DNA of 64,000 bases, from positions 258,906-322,905 of the forward strand of contig CP051238.1 of assembly GCA_017794925.1 (NCBI GenBank), given 5' to 3'. The notes under the pieces were generated by a model, which was not told the origin of the DNA, did no database searches, and worked only from the letters and a program-made list of their open reading frames with translations. Below are positions 48,461 to 57,893 of this stretch, one piece after another. Source of the DNA: Aestuariibacter sp. (GTDB taxonomy: Bacteria; Pseudomonadota; Gammaproteobacteria; Enterobacterales; Alteromonadaceae). A program made the translations under genes and the position numbers. Within the stretch, counting starts at the first letter, position 1, and each line of letters opens with the position of its first letter.

Positions 48461-49486
48461 ATGTTTAATATTGCAGTGATTGGTGCCAGCGGATACACCG
48501 GGGCACAGCTAGTTAATTTAATTGTTGGTCATCCTCAAATGACCCTGAAGCATGTACTGGTATCTGAAAACAGTGCGGACGCCGGTAAAACCATGGCACA
48601 AGTGCATGGTAACCTGGCTCATCTTTCTCAATATGTACTTACTCCATTGAATAGTGATCTGCTGGCCGAATTAGCCGCCACGATGGACGGCATTTTCCTG
48701 GCTACGCCTCACGAAGCCAGTCATGACTGGATGGAAGCACTGTCTGCCGGGAAAGCAAAAGTATTCGATTTATCGGGCGCGTTCCGCCTTAAAGATACCG
48801 ATGTATTCGCTAAACACTACGGTTTTGCGCACACATCTGTCGATTGCCTTGATAAAGCCGTGTATGGTCTGGCTGAGTATCAGGCTGACGCGCTGAAAGA
48901 CGCCAATATTGTTGCAGTGCCGGGTTGCTACCCAACGGCGTCACTGCTGGCGTTAAAGCCGTTGTTTAACGCAGGTCTGCTGGACACCAGCATGCGCCCT
49001 ATTATTAATGCCGTTTCAGGCGTAAGTGGCGCGGGCAGAAAAGCCAGCCTTGCCACCAGCTTTTACGAAGTCAGCCTGCAAGCCTATGGCGTGCTGGGGC
49101 ATCGCCATACCCCTGAAATTGAAGCTCACCTGGGTACGCCGGTTATCTTTACCCCGCACCTGGGCAATTTCAAACGCGGTATCCTGGCAACCGTCACCGT
49201 TAAACTGAAAGCAGGCACAACCCAAAGTGATCTGGATAGCCTGTATGAGTCCGTGTATGCTGACCAGCCTATCGTAAGATTACGCGAAAGCTTCCCTAAA
49301 GTTGACGATGTAGCACACACACCGTTTTGTGATCTGCATTGGAAGGTTGATGCCGCGTCTGGTTACGCCGTAGTAGCCAGTGCTATCGACAACGTTATGA
49401 AGGGCGCTGCGTCACAGGCCATGCAATGTGCCAACCTGGCGCTTGGCTTGTCTGCTACACAGGGATTGATTCATGGCAACGTGTAA
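48461..49486 (+). CDS. argC: N-acetyl-gamma-glutamyl-phosphate reductase
   Basis: A 341-aa NADPH enzyme, third step of arginine synthesis. IAVIGASGYTGAQLVNLI is the Rossmann loop, VAVPGCYPTASLLAL contains the catalytic Cys (GCYPT), and GHRHTPEIEAHLG carries the active-site His region. First gene of argCBFGH-A, preceded by the ARG box and the leader terminator. It overlaps argB by 14 bp. Confidence 0.97.
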   Translation: MFNIAVIGASGYTGAQLVNLIVGHPQMTLKHVLVSENSADAGKTMAQVHGNLAHLSQYVLTPLNSDLLAELAATMDGIFLATPHEASHDWMEALSAGKAKVFDLSGAFRLKDTDVFAKHYGFAHTSVDCLDKAVYGLAEYQADALKDANIVAVPGCYPTASLLALKPLFNAGLLDTSMRPIINAVSGVSGAGRKASLATSFYEVSLQAYGVLGHRHTPEIEAHLGTPVIFTPHLGNFKRGILATVTVKLKAGTTQSDLDSLYESVYADQPIVRLRESFPKVDDVAHTPFCDLHWKVDAASGYAVVASAIDNVMKGAASQAMQCANLALGLSATQGLIHGNV

Positions 49487-50264
49487 CACGCCGGTCGTCA
49501 TTAAAGTCGGCGGCGCATTATTGGAAAATCCGGCAATAGCCGCACAATTGTTAACTGAGATCAAAGCGTTAATGGTCACACGCCCGGTAATATTGGTGCA
49601 TGGTGGCGGCGCAATGGTCGACACCCTACTGGGTGCTATGCAATTAACCAGTACCAAAATTGATGGCCTGCGGGTTACCCCCGACGAGCACATGCCTGTG
49701 GTTAGTGGTGCATTAGCGGGCACGGCAAACAAAATGTTGTGTGGCCTGGCAATAGGGGTAGGCGTTACCCCTGTGGGTATCAGTTTGCTCGATGGCGGCT
49801 TAACACAATGCGCTGTACTGAACGAAAAATACGGCGCGGTTGGCGTACCGACACCAGGTAATTCAGCCTTACTGGATCACTTACTGGTAAGCGGTTGTTT
49901 GCCCGTGATCAGTTCTATTGGCAGTAATGCCGATGGCCGTTTGCTTAATGTAAATGCCGATCAGGCCGCAACCGTTATCGCCGAGTTAACTGGCGGTGAC
50001 CTATTGCTGCTCAGCAATGTTGAAGGCGTACTGGACGGCGAAAAAGTGCTTATTCACGCCCTGGATGAAGCCCGCCTGAAAGACGAAGTAAATAAAGGCG
50101 TGATTAAAGACGGCATGCTGGTAAAAGTAGAAGCCGCTATGCAAGCCGCAACTCAATTAAGTAAGCCGGTAACGATTGCCAGTTGGTCGCAGTCGTTAGC
50201 CGCTATTTTAACTAACCAAACCGGAACCAGAGTGATTCCGGCAGCCCAGATTTCTGGAGAGTAG
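49473..50264 (+). CDS. argB: Acetylglutamate kinase
   Basis: A 263-aa amino-acid kinase. VVIKVGGALLENP is the phosphate-binding start, LVHGGGAMVDTLL the Gly-rich acetylglutamate loop, and LLLLSNVEGVLDGEK the nucleotide-binding segment. The short N-terminus resembles the arginine-insensitive E. coli type (258 aa) more than the longer hexameric feedback-inhibited type; this is inference from length. Starts inside argC, one base before argF. Confidence 0.96.
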   Translation: MATCNTPVVIKVGGALLENPAIAAQLLTEIKALMVTRPVILVHGGGAMVDTLLGAMQLTSTKIDGLRVTPDEHMPVVSGALAGTANKMLCGLAIGVGVTPVGISLLDGGLTQCAVLNEKYGAVGVPTPGNSALLDHLLVSGCLPVISSIGSNADGRLLNVNADQAATVIAELTGGDLLLLSNVEGVLDGEKVLIHALDEARLKDEVNKGVIKDGMLVKVEAAMQAATQLSKPVTIASWSQSLAAILTNQTGTRVIPAAQISGE

Positions 50265-50265
50265 C

Positions 50266-51177
50266 ATGAAGCAGGATTTATTAACCTTTGCCAACTGGAC
50301 ACCCGACCAAATGCAGGAACTCCTTGCACTGGCTGTTCAGATTAAACAATCGCCGGCGGCATACGCCAACGTACTGGCAGGTAAATCAGTGGTTGCGCTG
50401 TTTGAGAAGCCTTCTCTGCGCACCCGCGTAAGCTTCGATATCGGTATAAACCGCCTCGGCGGTCACATGGTGTATTTGGACAGTCAGTCAAACAAACTGG
50501 CCGGGCGCGAAGATGCCGTTGACGTAGCGGCAAACCTGGCGTGCTGGGCCGATGCTATTGTGGCTCGCGTATTCGCACATGAAACACTGGTAACCTTTTC
50601 TGAAGCCGCCAATGTGCCGGTCATCAACGCACTGTGCGACAAGTATCACCCCTGTCAGGGTCTGGCTGACTACCTGACCCTGTTTGAAAAATTCGGCAGC
50701 ACTGAAGGCCTGACCATGGCCTATGTGGGCGACGGTAACAATGTCACACACTCACTGTTGATTGTGGGCGCATTGCTGGGATGCCATCAGGTAGTAGTTA
50801 CGCCTGAAGGCCACGAAGCCGACCCTACCATTGTGGCCCAGGCCAAAGCCATTGCAGAGCAAACTGGCGTAAAAATCACAGAGTCTCATGACGTTGCTGC
50901 CGCGAAAGGCGCGAATGTCATTTATACCGACACCTGGTTATCAATGGGCGACGACACGCCACTTGAAACCATTAAAGACAAGTTTATGCCGTATCAGGTT
51001 AACGAAGCACTGATGGAGCTGACAGGCGCAACACACGTATTGCACTGCCAACCCGCTCACCGTGACCTGGAAATTACCGGAAGTCTGATGGACAGTGACG
51101 CGTCACTGTTAATGCAACAGGCAGAAAACCGGATGCACGGCCAAAATGCTATTTTAACCCATTTGTTAGGAGCCTAA
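50266..51177 (+). CDS. argF: Ornithine carbamoyltransferase
   Basis: A 303-aa transcarbamylase. [15 protein letters not shown] holds the carbamoyl-phosphate loop (SxRTR), [12 protein letters not shown] the conserved HPx[11 protein letters not shown] the ornithine-specific SMG loop, and [13 protein letters not shown] the C-terminus. The usual HCLP motif reads HCQPAHR here, a Leu to Gln change next to the catalytic Cys. SMG and length favour ornithine as substrate. 14 bp before argG. Confidence 0.95.
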   Translation: MKQDLLTFANWTPDQMQELLALAVQIKQSPAAYANVLAGKSVVALFEKPSLRTRVSFDIGINRLGGHMVYLDSQSNKLAGREDAVDVAANLACWADAIVARVFAHETLVTFSEAANVPVINALCDKYHPCQGLADYLTLFEKFGSTEGLTMAYVGDGNNVTHSLLIVGALLGCHQVVVTPEGHEADPTIVAQAKAIAEQTGVKITESHDVAAAKGANVIYTDTWLSMGDDTPLETIKDKFMPYQVNEALMELTGATHVLHCQPAHRDLEITGSLMDSDASLLMQQAENRMHGQNAILTHLLGA

Positions 51178-51191
51178 TCAGGACACCCATT

Positions 51192-52400
51192 ATGCGCAAA
51201 GTAAATAAAGTTGTGCTCGCCTACTCAGGCGGTTTAGATACCTCAGCGATCATTCCATGGTTAAAAGAAAACTATGACTGCGAAGTTGTCGCGTTTGCGG
51301 CCGATGTAGGTCAGGGTGACGAAGAGCTGGAAGGCCTGAAAGAAAAGGCCATTGCGACGGGTGCGAGCGAATGCTACATCGTCGATTTAAAAGAAGAATT
51401 CGTTAAAGAATATATATTCCCAACTATCACTACCGGTGCGATTTATGAAGGCGAGTACCTGTTAGGTACGTCGATGGCGCGTCCGGTCATCGCTAAAGCG
51501 CAGGTTGAGATTGCCCGTAAAGTGGGTGCCGATGCACTGTGCCACGGTTGTACTGGTAAAGGTAACGACCAGGTACGTTTTGAAGGTGCATTTAACGCAC
51601 TGGCTCCAGACCTGGCGGTTATTGCGCCTTGGCGTGAATGGGACATGGTATCGCGTGAAGACCTGCTGGCTTACCTGGCAGAGCGCAATATCAAAACCAC
51701 GGCATCTGCCACCAAGATCTACAGCCGTGATGCAAACGCATGGCACATCTCACACGAAGGTGGCGAGCTGGAAGATCCATGGTGCGAACCAAGCAAGCAA
51801 GTCTGGACCATGACCGTTGATCCGGAAGAAGCACCTGACCAGGCAGAGCGTGTAAACCTTAAATTCTTTGAAGGCGCGCTGACTCACGTAAACGGAAAAG
51901 AAGTATCTCCATACGAAGGTCTCGTCGAACTGAACAAGCTCGCTGCTGCCCACGGTGTTGGCCGTATCGACATCGTTGAAAACCGTTTGGTTGGTATGAA
52001 GTCTCGCGGCTGTTATGAAACTCCCGGAGGCACGGTACTGCTTAAAGCGTACAAAGCACTGGAAACCATGGTACTGGACAAAGCATCGTTTAAGCATCGT
52101 GAACAGCTTGCGCTGGAATTCTCTCACGTCATGTACGACGGCCGTTGGTTCACCCCGCTGAGCGATGCCCTGATTGCAGGTGCAGCATCGTTTGCTAAAT
52201 ATGTAACCGGCGAGATCGTGGTGAAGCTGTATAAAGGTCAGGCGACAGTTACACAGCGCCAGTCACCGAACAGCCTGTACTCTGAAGACTTCGCAACCTT
52301 CGGTGCAGACGACGTTTACGACCAGAAACACGCAGAAGGCTTTATCCGTCTGTTTAGCTTATCAAGCCGTATCGCGGCGCTGAAAAAGCAGGGAGAGTAA
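51192..52400 (+). CDS. argG: Argininosuccinate synthase
   Basis: A 402-aa enzyme. [18 protein letters not shown] is the N-type PP-loop for [18 protein letters not shown] the citrulline/aspartate segment, and [15 protein letters not shown] follows. It joins citrulline and aspartate. Two bases separate it from argH. Confidence 0.98.
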   Translation: MRKVNKVVLAYSGGLDTSAIIPWLKENYDCEVVAFAADVGQGDEELEGLKEKAIATGASECYIVDLKEEFVKEYIFPTITTGAIYEGEYLLGTSMARPVIAKAQVEIARKVGADALCHGCTGKGNDQVRFEGAFNALAPDLAVIAPWREWDMVSREDLLAYLAERNIKTTASATKIYSRDANAWHISHEGGELEDPWCEPSKQVWTMTVDPEEAPDQAERVNLKFFEGALTHVNGKEVSPYEGLVELNKLAAAHGVGRIDIVENRLVGMKSRGCYETPGGTVLLKAYKALETMVLDKASFKHREQLALEFSHVMYDGRWFTPLSDALIAGAASFAKYVTGEIVVKLYKGQATVTQRQSPNSLYSEDFATFGADDVYDQKHAEGFIRLFSLSSRIAALKKQGE

Positions 52401-52402
52401 GC

Positions 52403-53785
52403 ATGGCATTGTGGGGAGGCCGGTTCGCTGCCGGCAGTAGTAATATGTTCCGTCAGGTCAATGATTCCTTGCCCTTCGACCAGGCCATGGCCGCGCAGGA
52501 TATGGAAGGCTCGATCGTGTGGTCTCGTGCGCTGGCAAAAGCCGGTGTACTAACCGCAGAAGAACAGCAGCAGTTAGAATCTGCACTCAGCGAACTGAAA
52601 GCCCAGGCGGAAGCGGGTGAGATTGACTTCGGTGCCAGTGGCGAAGAAGACATTCACAGCTTTGTAGAAGCCGCATTGATTGAAAAGCTGGGCGATGTGG
52701 GGCGAAAGCTGCACACCGGCCGCAGCCGTAACGATCAGGTTGCGACCGATTTCCGTTTGTGGTGCCGCACCCACATTGAATCGCTGAAAACCGACGTGCT
52801 TGGGGTTATTCGCAGCTTGCTGAATACCGCAAGCCGCCACCAGCAGGCTATCATTCCTGGTTATACCCATCTGCAGCGTGCACAGCCTATTCGCTTTCCG
52901 CACTGGTGTTTAGCCTATGTGGAAATGTTCAAACGTGACCTGAGTCGCCTTGAAGACTTGCACGCGCGCATGAATCAGTGTCCGCTGGGTTCCGGCGCAC
53001 TGGCCGGTACTACCTACCCGGTAGACCGCCATGAGATCGCCAGCCAGCTGGGCTTTACCAGCCCATGTCTGAACAGCCTGGATGCCGTTTCTGACCGTGA
53101 CTTCGTTCTGGAGCTGCTATTTACCGCCAGCACCAGCATGATGCATCTGTCTCGTCTGGCAGAAGATTTGATCTTCTACAACTCTGGCGAAGCTGGCTTC
53201 CTGCAACTGGGCGACAGCGTGACGTCAGGTTCATCACTGATGCCGCAGAAGAAAAACCCGGATGCGCTGGAGTTACTGCGTGGTAAATGTGGCCGTGTAT
53301 TTGGTCACCTGCAAGCTTTGTTAGTCACCATGAAAGGCTTGCCTTTAGCGTACAACAAAGACATGCAGGAAGACAAAGAAGGCGCATTCGACGCGGTGAA
53401 CCAATGGCATTGCTGCCTGTGTATCGCCAGCGAAGTGCTGGACACACTGGCACTGAACGAAGAACGTTGCCGCGTGGCTGCCGCTCAAGGCTATTCAAAT
53501 GCTACTGAGCTCGCTGACTATCTGGTAGGCAAAGGCATTCCGTTCAGAACTGCGCACGATATTTCCGGACAGATTGTGTTACTGGCCATTGAAAACAATG
53601 CCGCCATAGAAGAACTGTCGTTAACACAACTGCAATCTGTGTGTGCTGACATTACCGACGATGTGTACCCGGTTCTGCAGTTGGAGTTCGGTGTGGACAA
53701 ACGCAACATTCTGGGCGGCACCAGTGCCGAAACAGTGACCAAAGCACTGTACCAGGAATTAGAAAATCTGGATAAGTTGGGATAA
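52403..53785 (+). CDS. argH: Argininosuccinate lyase
   Basis: A 460-aa fumarase-superfamily lyase starting [44 protein letters not shown] and the signature [16 protein letters not shown] with the catalytic Ser loop are present. It ends at normal length: unlike the ArgH(A) fusions known from Vibrio and Moritella, no acetyltransferase domain is attached, and a separate argA follows 6 bp later. Confidence 0.97.
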   Translation: MALWGGRFAAGSSNMFRQVNDSLPFDQAMAAQDMEGSIVWSRALAKAGVLTAEEQQQLESALSELKAQAEAGEIDFGASGEEDIHSFVEAALIEKLGDVGRKLHTGRSRNDQVATDFRLWCRTHIESLKTDVLGVIRSLLNTASRHQQAIIPGYTHLQRAQPIRFPHWCLAYVEMFKRDLSRLEDLHARMNQCPLGSGALAGTTYPVDRHEIASQLGFTSPCLNSLDAVSDRDFVLELLFTASTSMMHLSRLAEDLIFYNSGEAGFLQLGDSVTSGSSLMPQKKNPDALELLRGKCGRVFGHLQALLVTMKGLPLAYNKDMQEDKEGAFDAVNQWHCCLCIASEVLDTLALNEERCRVAAAQGYSNATELADYLVGKGIPFRTAHDISGQIVLLAIENNAAIEELSLTQLQSVCADITDDVYPVLQLEFGVDKRNILGGTSAETVTKALYQELENLDKLG

Positions 53786-53791
53786 CAACAC

Positions 53792-55102
53792 ATGGTGCTA
53801 TCGCATCACGAAAGTATTGGCCTGTTTCGCAGCTCTGCGCCGTACATAAATGCACACCGGGGTAAAACCTTTGTCATTATGTTTGGCGGAGAGGCGATAG
53901 AGGACGACAATTTTGCCAACATCATTCAGGACATCGCCCTGCTTAACAGCCTGGGCGTTCGCCTGGTGCTGGTACATGGTGCTCGCCCGCAAATCGACCA
54001 GCGCGTAGCGCTGCGTCAAATTGAAGGGCGTTTCAGTCACGACGTACGCATTACCGACAAGCAAACCCTGGAATGTGTGAAAGACGCAGCCGGCTCGGTG
54101 CGCTGTCATGTAGAAGCGCTGCTGACTATGGGGCTACCAAACTCCCCTATGCACGGCGCGCAAATACGTGTGTGTACGGGTAACCTGGTGGTCGCCAAAC
54201 CGATGGGTGTGCTGGACGGTATCGACTTTGAAAATACCGGCGTTGTGCGCCGTATTGATACCACCGGCATTAACGACCACCTGAACGATGGGTCAATTGT
54301 ATTGCTGTCGCCTATGGGCTATTCCTCTACCGGTGAGGTATTTAACCTGTCTCACGAAGATGTAGCCACGCAGGCAGCCATTGCACTTAAAGCCGACAAG
54401 CTGATTGTGTTTTCCAACTACTCCGGTATTTTCCGCAAAGATGGTAAATTGGTCCGCACTATCGAGCGCACGCAGTTAGAGCAGTTACACAAAGATCAGG
54501 AAATCATGACCGAAGACACGGTGATTCGTGCCCTGGTAACCAGTGTAAAAGCCGGTACACCCCGTGCCCACTGTGTAAGCTACGAAACCGACGGCGCCTT
54601 GTTGCAGGAACTGTTCACCCGCGATGGTGCAGGCTCACTGGTAATGGAAAACCATTACGAGCAGATCCGCGAAGCCACCATTGACGACGTAGGCGGTATA
54701 CTTAATCTCATCAAGCCATTGGAAGAAAGCGGTGTGCTGGTAAAACGTTCCAGGGAGCGCCTGGAAAACGAAATTCACCAGTTCATTGTAATTGTTCGCG
54801 ACGGCATGATCATCGCCTGTGCAGCGTTGTATTTGTATCCGGAAGACGGTTCAGCCGAGCTGGCATGTGTTGCTACGCACTCAGAATATCGCGGCAAAAA
54901 CCGCGGCGAACGTATTCTGGCAGAAGTGCGGGAAAGAGCCATTGCTGCCGGTATTCACCGTTTGTTTGTATTAACAACGGTAACCGCACACTGGTTCCTG
55001 GATCACGGCTTTAAGCCCGCCACCGTTGATGCCCTGCCCGCGTCCAAAAAAGAGCTGTATAACTTCCAGCGTAAATCAAAAGTCTTCACGCTGGAGCTAT
55101 AA
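53792..55102 (+). CDS. argA: Amino-acid N-acetyltransferase (N-acetylglutamate synthase)
   Basis: A 436-aa enzyme of the classical two-domain form: an N-terminal amino-acid-kinase-like domain (KTFVIMFGGEAIEDDNF; LVHGARPQI; FSNYSGIFRKDG) that binds arginine for feedback control, and a C-terminal GNAT domain from about residue 290 (ELACVATHSEYRGKNRGERIL is the acetyl-CoA loop). It commits glutamate to arginine synthesis. Last gene of the operon, so the whole pathway input is under the same leader control. Confidence 0.96.
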   Translation: MVLSHHESIGLFRSSAPYINAHRGKTFVIMFGGEAIEDDNFANIIQDIALLNSLGVRLVLVHGARPQIDQRVALRQIEGRFSHDVRITDKQTLECVKDAAGSVRCHVEALLTMGLPNSPMHGAQIRVCTGNLVVAKPMGVLDGIDFENTGVVRRIDTTGINDHLNDGSIVLLSPMGYSSTGEVFNLSHEDVATQAAIALKADKLIVFSNYSGIFRKDGKLVRTIERTQLEQLHKDQEIMTEDTVIRALVTSVKAGTPRAHCVSYETDGALLQELFTRDGAGSLVMENHYEQIREATIDDVGGILNLIKPLEESGVLVKRSRERLENEIHQFIVIVRDGMIIACAALYLYPEDGSAELACVATHSEYRGKNRGERILAEVRERAIAAGIHRLFVLTTVTAHWFLDHGFKPATVDALPASKKELYNFQRKSKVFTLEL

Positions 55103-55108
55103 ATTCGC

Positions 55109-55131
55109 CGGGCAGCTTAGTCCCCTGCCCG
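55109..55131 (+). terminator. Possible weak terminator after argA
   Basis: CGGGCAG / CTGCCCG 7-bp stem with a 9-nt loop, six bases after the argA stop. The following sequence (ACGCTTTCC) is only weakly T-rich, so efficiency is doubtful. Confidence 0.45.
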
Positions 55132-55140
55132 ACGCTTTCC

Positions 55141-56058
55141 TCACTGATTAAAATGCGACGCTAATTTCGCGTTAAAGTACTTCGCACTGGCGGCGGCGCT
55201 TTCCATCGGCGACGAAGCAAAGTTACCACCCTGTTCAATGTAGAAATAGCATAGGCCAGACACGTCGGTATCGGGCAACACTGCGGGGTAATCAATACTA
55301 CCATTACCCAGTTCCGTGTAATCTCGCGTTTGTTTATCCATGTCTTTTATGTGCCACATGACAAATCGACCAGGATGCGCTGCGACCAAGGCTTTAGGCG
55401 TGGTTTTCATAGCATGAGCAACCCAGTACATATCCATTTGTAGCTTCACTAGTTTCGGATCGGTTTGACTGATGACCATGTCATACCCCGTCATGCCGGT
55501 TTGAGGATCAGTAATATCAAACTCAAAACCATGGTTGTGATAAGCAAACGTAAGACCGGCTTTAGTGACCCGATCACCAATATGATTCAGCAGTTCGGGT
55601 AGCTTTTTGAAGGTCGCCAACGTGCGTTGCTCAGGTGCCATCCAAGGCCAGGTGATATAGGAAGCCTCGAGCTTTTTAGCGCCCTGAATACATTTATCTA
55701 CGAACGCATCCATCTCCGCCAACGGCTTGTCCAGATACGAGGCAAAGCCATAATGACCACTCGACACTGATAGTCCCAATTCATCGAGCATGCGCTTGAA
55801 ATCTTTTGCCGGTAAACCGTAATAGCTCACCGTGTCCGGATCGAATCCGAATACCTCGAAGTCCTGATATCCCATTTTCTTTAACGCCATTAGCGTAGAC
55901 CAGGGAGAGCGCTGCATGTCTTTATTCACACTGTACAATTGGTAGCCCAATTTGTACTTTGGTGTGGGTTTGGAAAAAGCCTGAGAGAGGCCAGAGGGAA
56001 GCAATAATGACGAAGTAACTGCTGCACACGAATAACGCAAGAAACGTCGACGATCCAT
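55141..56058 (-). CDS. Tat-exported sugar phosphate isomerase/epimerase-like TIM-barrel protein
   Basis: A 305-aa protein. MDRRRFLRYSCAAVTSSLLL is a twin-arginine signal. The rest resembles the AP-endonuclease-2/xylose isomerase-like family: LGYQLYSVNKDM, FGFDPDTVSYYGLPA, TFAYHNHGFEFD with metal-binding His, VKLQMDMYWVAHA with Asp/Glu-type ligands, and WHIKDMDKQ. Likely acts on a sugar or cyclitol in the periplasm; substrate unknown. Convergent with argA. Confidence 0.9.
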   Translation of the reverse strand: MDRRRFLRYSCAAVTSSLLLPSGLSQAFSKPTPKYKLGYQLYSVNKDMQRSPWSTLMALKKMGYQDFEVFGFDPDTVSYYGLPAKDFKRMLDELGLSVSSGHYGFASYLDKPLAEMDAFVDKCIQGAKKLEASYITWPWMAPEQRTLATFKKLPELLNHIGDRVTKAGLTFAYHNHGFEFDITDPQTGMTGYDMVISQTDPKLVKLQMDMYWVAHAMKTTPKALVAAHPGRFVMWHIKDMDKQTRDYTELGNGSIDYPAVLPDTDVSGLCYFYIEQGGNFASSPMESAAASAKYFNAKLASHFNQ

Positions 56059-56145
56059 GTTAAAGTGCCCGATAGTATGAATATATTAAATTGAAATTCA
56101 GATTAACATTTGGATAACAAATCAACAAGCGAGTCTATTTAGTAG

Positions 56146-56463
56146 TTATATACCAGTTATAGCGAAGTCTATTGCATCTATCAGCAGTTCTCTGAACTCA
56201 GCCAATGAACCAATGCAATCACTGAGCACGTCTTCAGGTATAGCGCTAAGTTGTTGCGCTAAAAATAAGTATATCTCGCCTTCGAATTCTATTTCCGGCG
56301 TCAGGCTTTTCATGTAAAGACTGTTGTTAGTATTGCTATTTGTTAATGGTACAACCAGTCTTGTTGCCAATTGGTCAATGACAGAGTTTTGAACATCAAC
56401 AAGAAAAGGGTAAGCTTTATTTGTTTTCTTGCTCGGGTTTCTGTAAACATCAAACTGCGCCAT
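56146..56463 (-). CDS. ccdB: CcdB-family toxin
   Basis: A 105-aa CcdB: AQFDVYRNPSKKTNKAYPFLVDVQN is the hallmark N-terminus, and FRELLIDAIDFAITGI replaces the usual C-terminal WxGI-type end, with the terminal GI kept but the penultimate Trp changed to Thr. In F-plasmid CcdB the last residues including Trp contact DNA gyrase, so potency may be altered. It overlaps the antitoxin gene by one base. Confidence 0.93.
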   Translation of the reverse strand: MAQFDVYRNPSKKTNKAYPFLVDVQNSVIDQLATRLVVPLTNSNTNNSLYMKSLTPEIEFEGEIYLFLAQQLSAIPEDVLSDCIGSLAEFRELLIDAIDFAITGI

Positions 56464-56708
56464 CAGAAGTGCCTGTACTCATCACCTATACAACCGTTTT
56501 CAGAAACAAACTCATTGTATGCAGCTATGGCTGCTTTGTTTTCTTTTTTCCACTTCTCTTCTTCAACACTTTTTAGTTTGTCTCTAAGTGCTTGCTCTAA
56601 GGTTGCAGAAAGATTAACTTTTAAATCCCGAGCTTTTTGCAATAAGTCACTGTTTAAACTTAAATTTGTCGCTTTCTTGGGTGCATGGATGTCATATAAA
56701 TCTTGCAT
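56463..56708 (-). CDS. ccdA: CcdA-family antitoxin
   Basis: An 81-aa protein from the ATG at 56708 (GGAG seven bases before). APKKATNLSLNSDLLQKARDL is the ribbon-helix-helix DNA-binding region, and NKAAIAAYNEFVSENGCIGDEYRHF the CcdB-binding tail, as in CcdA. A longer in-frame ATG lies upstream without a ribosome site. Together with ccdB it is a type II toxin-antitoxin module on the chromosome. Confidence 0.93.
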   Translation of the reverse strand: MQDLYDIHAPKKATNLSLNSDLLQKARDLKVNLSATLEQALRDKLKSVEEEKWKKENKAAIAAYNEFVSENGCIGDEYRHF

Positions 56709-56734
56709 TTTAATACTCCAACTCATTTCACAAC

Positions 56735-56834
56735 CAAGTATACGCATACAAGTGCGCATTACAAATACATGTCTGGAATATCACAAATGGCAATAACACT
56801 CGCTTTGCTCAGTATTTTAACCTGCGTATACTTG
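56735..56834. promoter_or_regulatory. Pair of inverted 12-bp sites upstream of ccdA
   Basis: CAAGTATACGCA (56735-56746) reappears as its exact inverse TGCGTATACTTG (56823-56834), 76 bp apart. The inner core GTATAC is itself palindromic. Position in front of ccdA suggests CcdA/CcdB operator sites; the outer copy also lies just before the next plus-strand gene. Confidence 0.5.
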
Positions 56835-56871
56835 CCAGTTATGCGGGAAGTTTTCATTTAAGGGGAAGTAG

Positions 56872-57294
56872 GTGAGAAGGTTTTTTCAGGTAACTCTGTC
56901 ATTGTGTGTTGCTGTCTTCGGTGCGCAAGCTTACGGTAACGCTAATAATAGTCCAAAGGAAGCGATCATTGGGCACTGGTTTTTTAACAAACAAGAAACC
57001 GTTTTGAGCTTCCAAAACTCTGAAATGACCGAAGAAGAAGTTAATGAGTTTGCCAGCATTCTAAAACCGCAAGAAATAGTCATTTCTGAAAACCTATACT
57101 CAGTGCATAAGGCTGCCAGAAGATTACGTCAAACTCCTTATTCGGTAATTTCAGAGTCTGACAGGTGTGTTTTACTGCAATTCAAAGACTCGCGAATTCC
57201 CTTGGATATACAAAAGACTGAGTTATGTATCAACAATGAGAAATTGTTACTACCTGCTCCCAAAGGCGCATTTGAGGTTTACAACAGAAAATAA
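56872..57294 (+). CDS. Small exported protein of unknown function
   Basis: A 140-aa protein from a GTG start with AGGGGAAG just upstream. The signal peptide VTLSLCVAVFGAQAYGNA is clear. The mature part begins with IIGHWFFNKQETVLSF, similar to small lipocalin-like 'copper resistance/hypothetical' exported domains, but I assign no family. Two Cys near the C-terminal half could form a disulfide. AT-richer than the arginine operon. Confidence 0.6.
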   Translation: MRRFFQVTLSLCVAVFGAQAYGNANNSPKEAIIGHWFFNKQETVLSFQNSEMTEEEVNEFASILKPQEIVISENLYSVHKAARRLRQTPYSVISESDRCVLLQFKDSRIPLDIQKTELCINNEKLLLPAPKGAFEVYNRK

Positions 57295-57338
57295 TAACGA
57301 ACCAAGTCAGTGGCGCGTTAGGTAAAGGAGGCTTCTTA

Positions 57339-57680
57339 ATGAATAGTGAGTTTCAAACTTGGATTGAAAGCATTACAGAAAGACCATCACTCAACGCTAT
57401 TAATATCGGCTTGTTTCATTCGAAAGACTCGTTCACAGCCTATCTAATTGGCTCAAACGAATACGATCCAAATAATGATGATTGGGCTTGTAACGAAGAT
57501 TTTATCCCGACAAATAAGTATCTGGTGTTAAACATAGCGCTAACTGAATGGCATGCTGTACAGCAGTTCGTAGTAGACTCAGTAAGAAAAATTATTAACT
57601 CAGACCGACTAACGATCTTAAATTGCGCGCCCAATATCACTGTTGGGTTTGACGACGGCGATTTAGAAAAGGTGACGTGA
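57339..57680 (+). CDS. Small cytoplasmic protein of unknown function
   Basis: A 113-aa acidic protein with a strong AAAGGAGG ribosome site. It contains YLIGSNEYDPNNDDWACNEDF and ends in a helical region. No signal peptide and no motif I can name; the composition is similar to immunity or adaptor-like small proteins. It follows the exported protein by 44 bp and precedes the CPBP gene. Confidence 0.6.
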   Translation: MNSEFQTWIESITERPSLNAINIGLFHSKDSFTAYLIGSNEYDPNNDDWACNEDFIPTNKYLVLNIALTEWHAVQQFVVDSVRKIINSDRLTILNCAPNITVGFDDGDLEKVT

Positions 57681-57773
57681 CCTGGTCACATTTAGCGTCA
57701 TTGGAATGAATCAAGAAAAAGTACTACAAGAAATCACTTACACCCACTAATAGACGATAGCAAGGAACGCATA

Positions 57774-57857
57774 TTGATTGGCTTAATACTTATTGGGGTT
57801 TCCTGGTTCCTTCTCAGAATACAAGGAAGACCACTGTCTGTACTGGGATTCAATTAG
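57774..57857 (+). other. Upstream frame of the CPBP gene, ended by an in-frame TAG
   Basis: A TTG at 57774 with AAGGA eight bases upstream opens a frame (IGLILIGVSWFLLRIQGRPLS...) that looks like the first transmembrane helix and LGxN linker of a CPBP protease. TAG at 57855 stops it, yet the same frame continues at once with PRQRLGEFVAGF into the downstream CPBP gene. One nonsense mutation, or a sequencing error, would explain this. Confidence 0.55.
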
Positions 57858-57893
57858 CCCAGGCAACGCTTAGGAGAATTTGTTGCAGGCTTT

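Noticed and set aside
56371..56796. 141-codon plus-strand frame across ccdAB
   Set aside because: Antisense to the well-supported CcdA and CcdB genes; no ribosome site.
57295..57330. Possible integron attC site (TAACGAACC ... GCGTTAGGT) between small unknown genes
   Set aside because: GTTAGGT fits the core-site consensus, but the stretch is only about 30 bp, lacks the paired inverse core and stem sequences, and does not recur between the other small genes.
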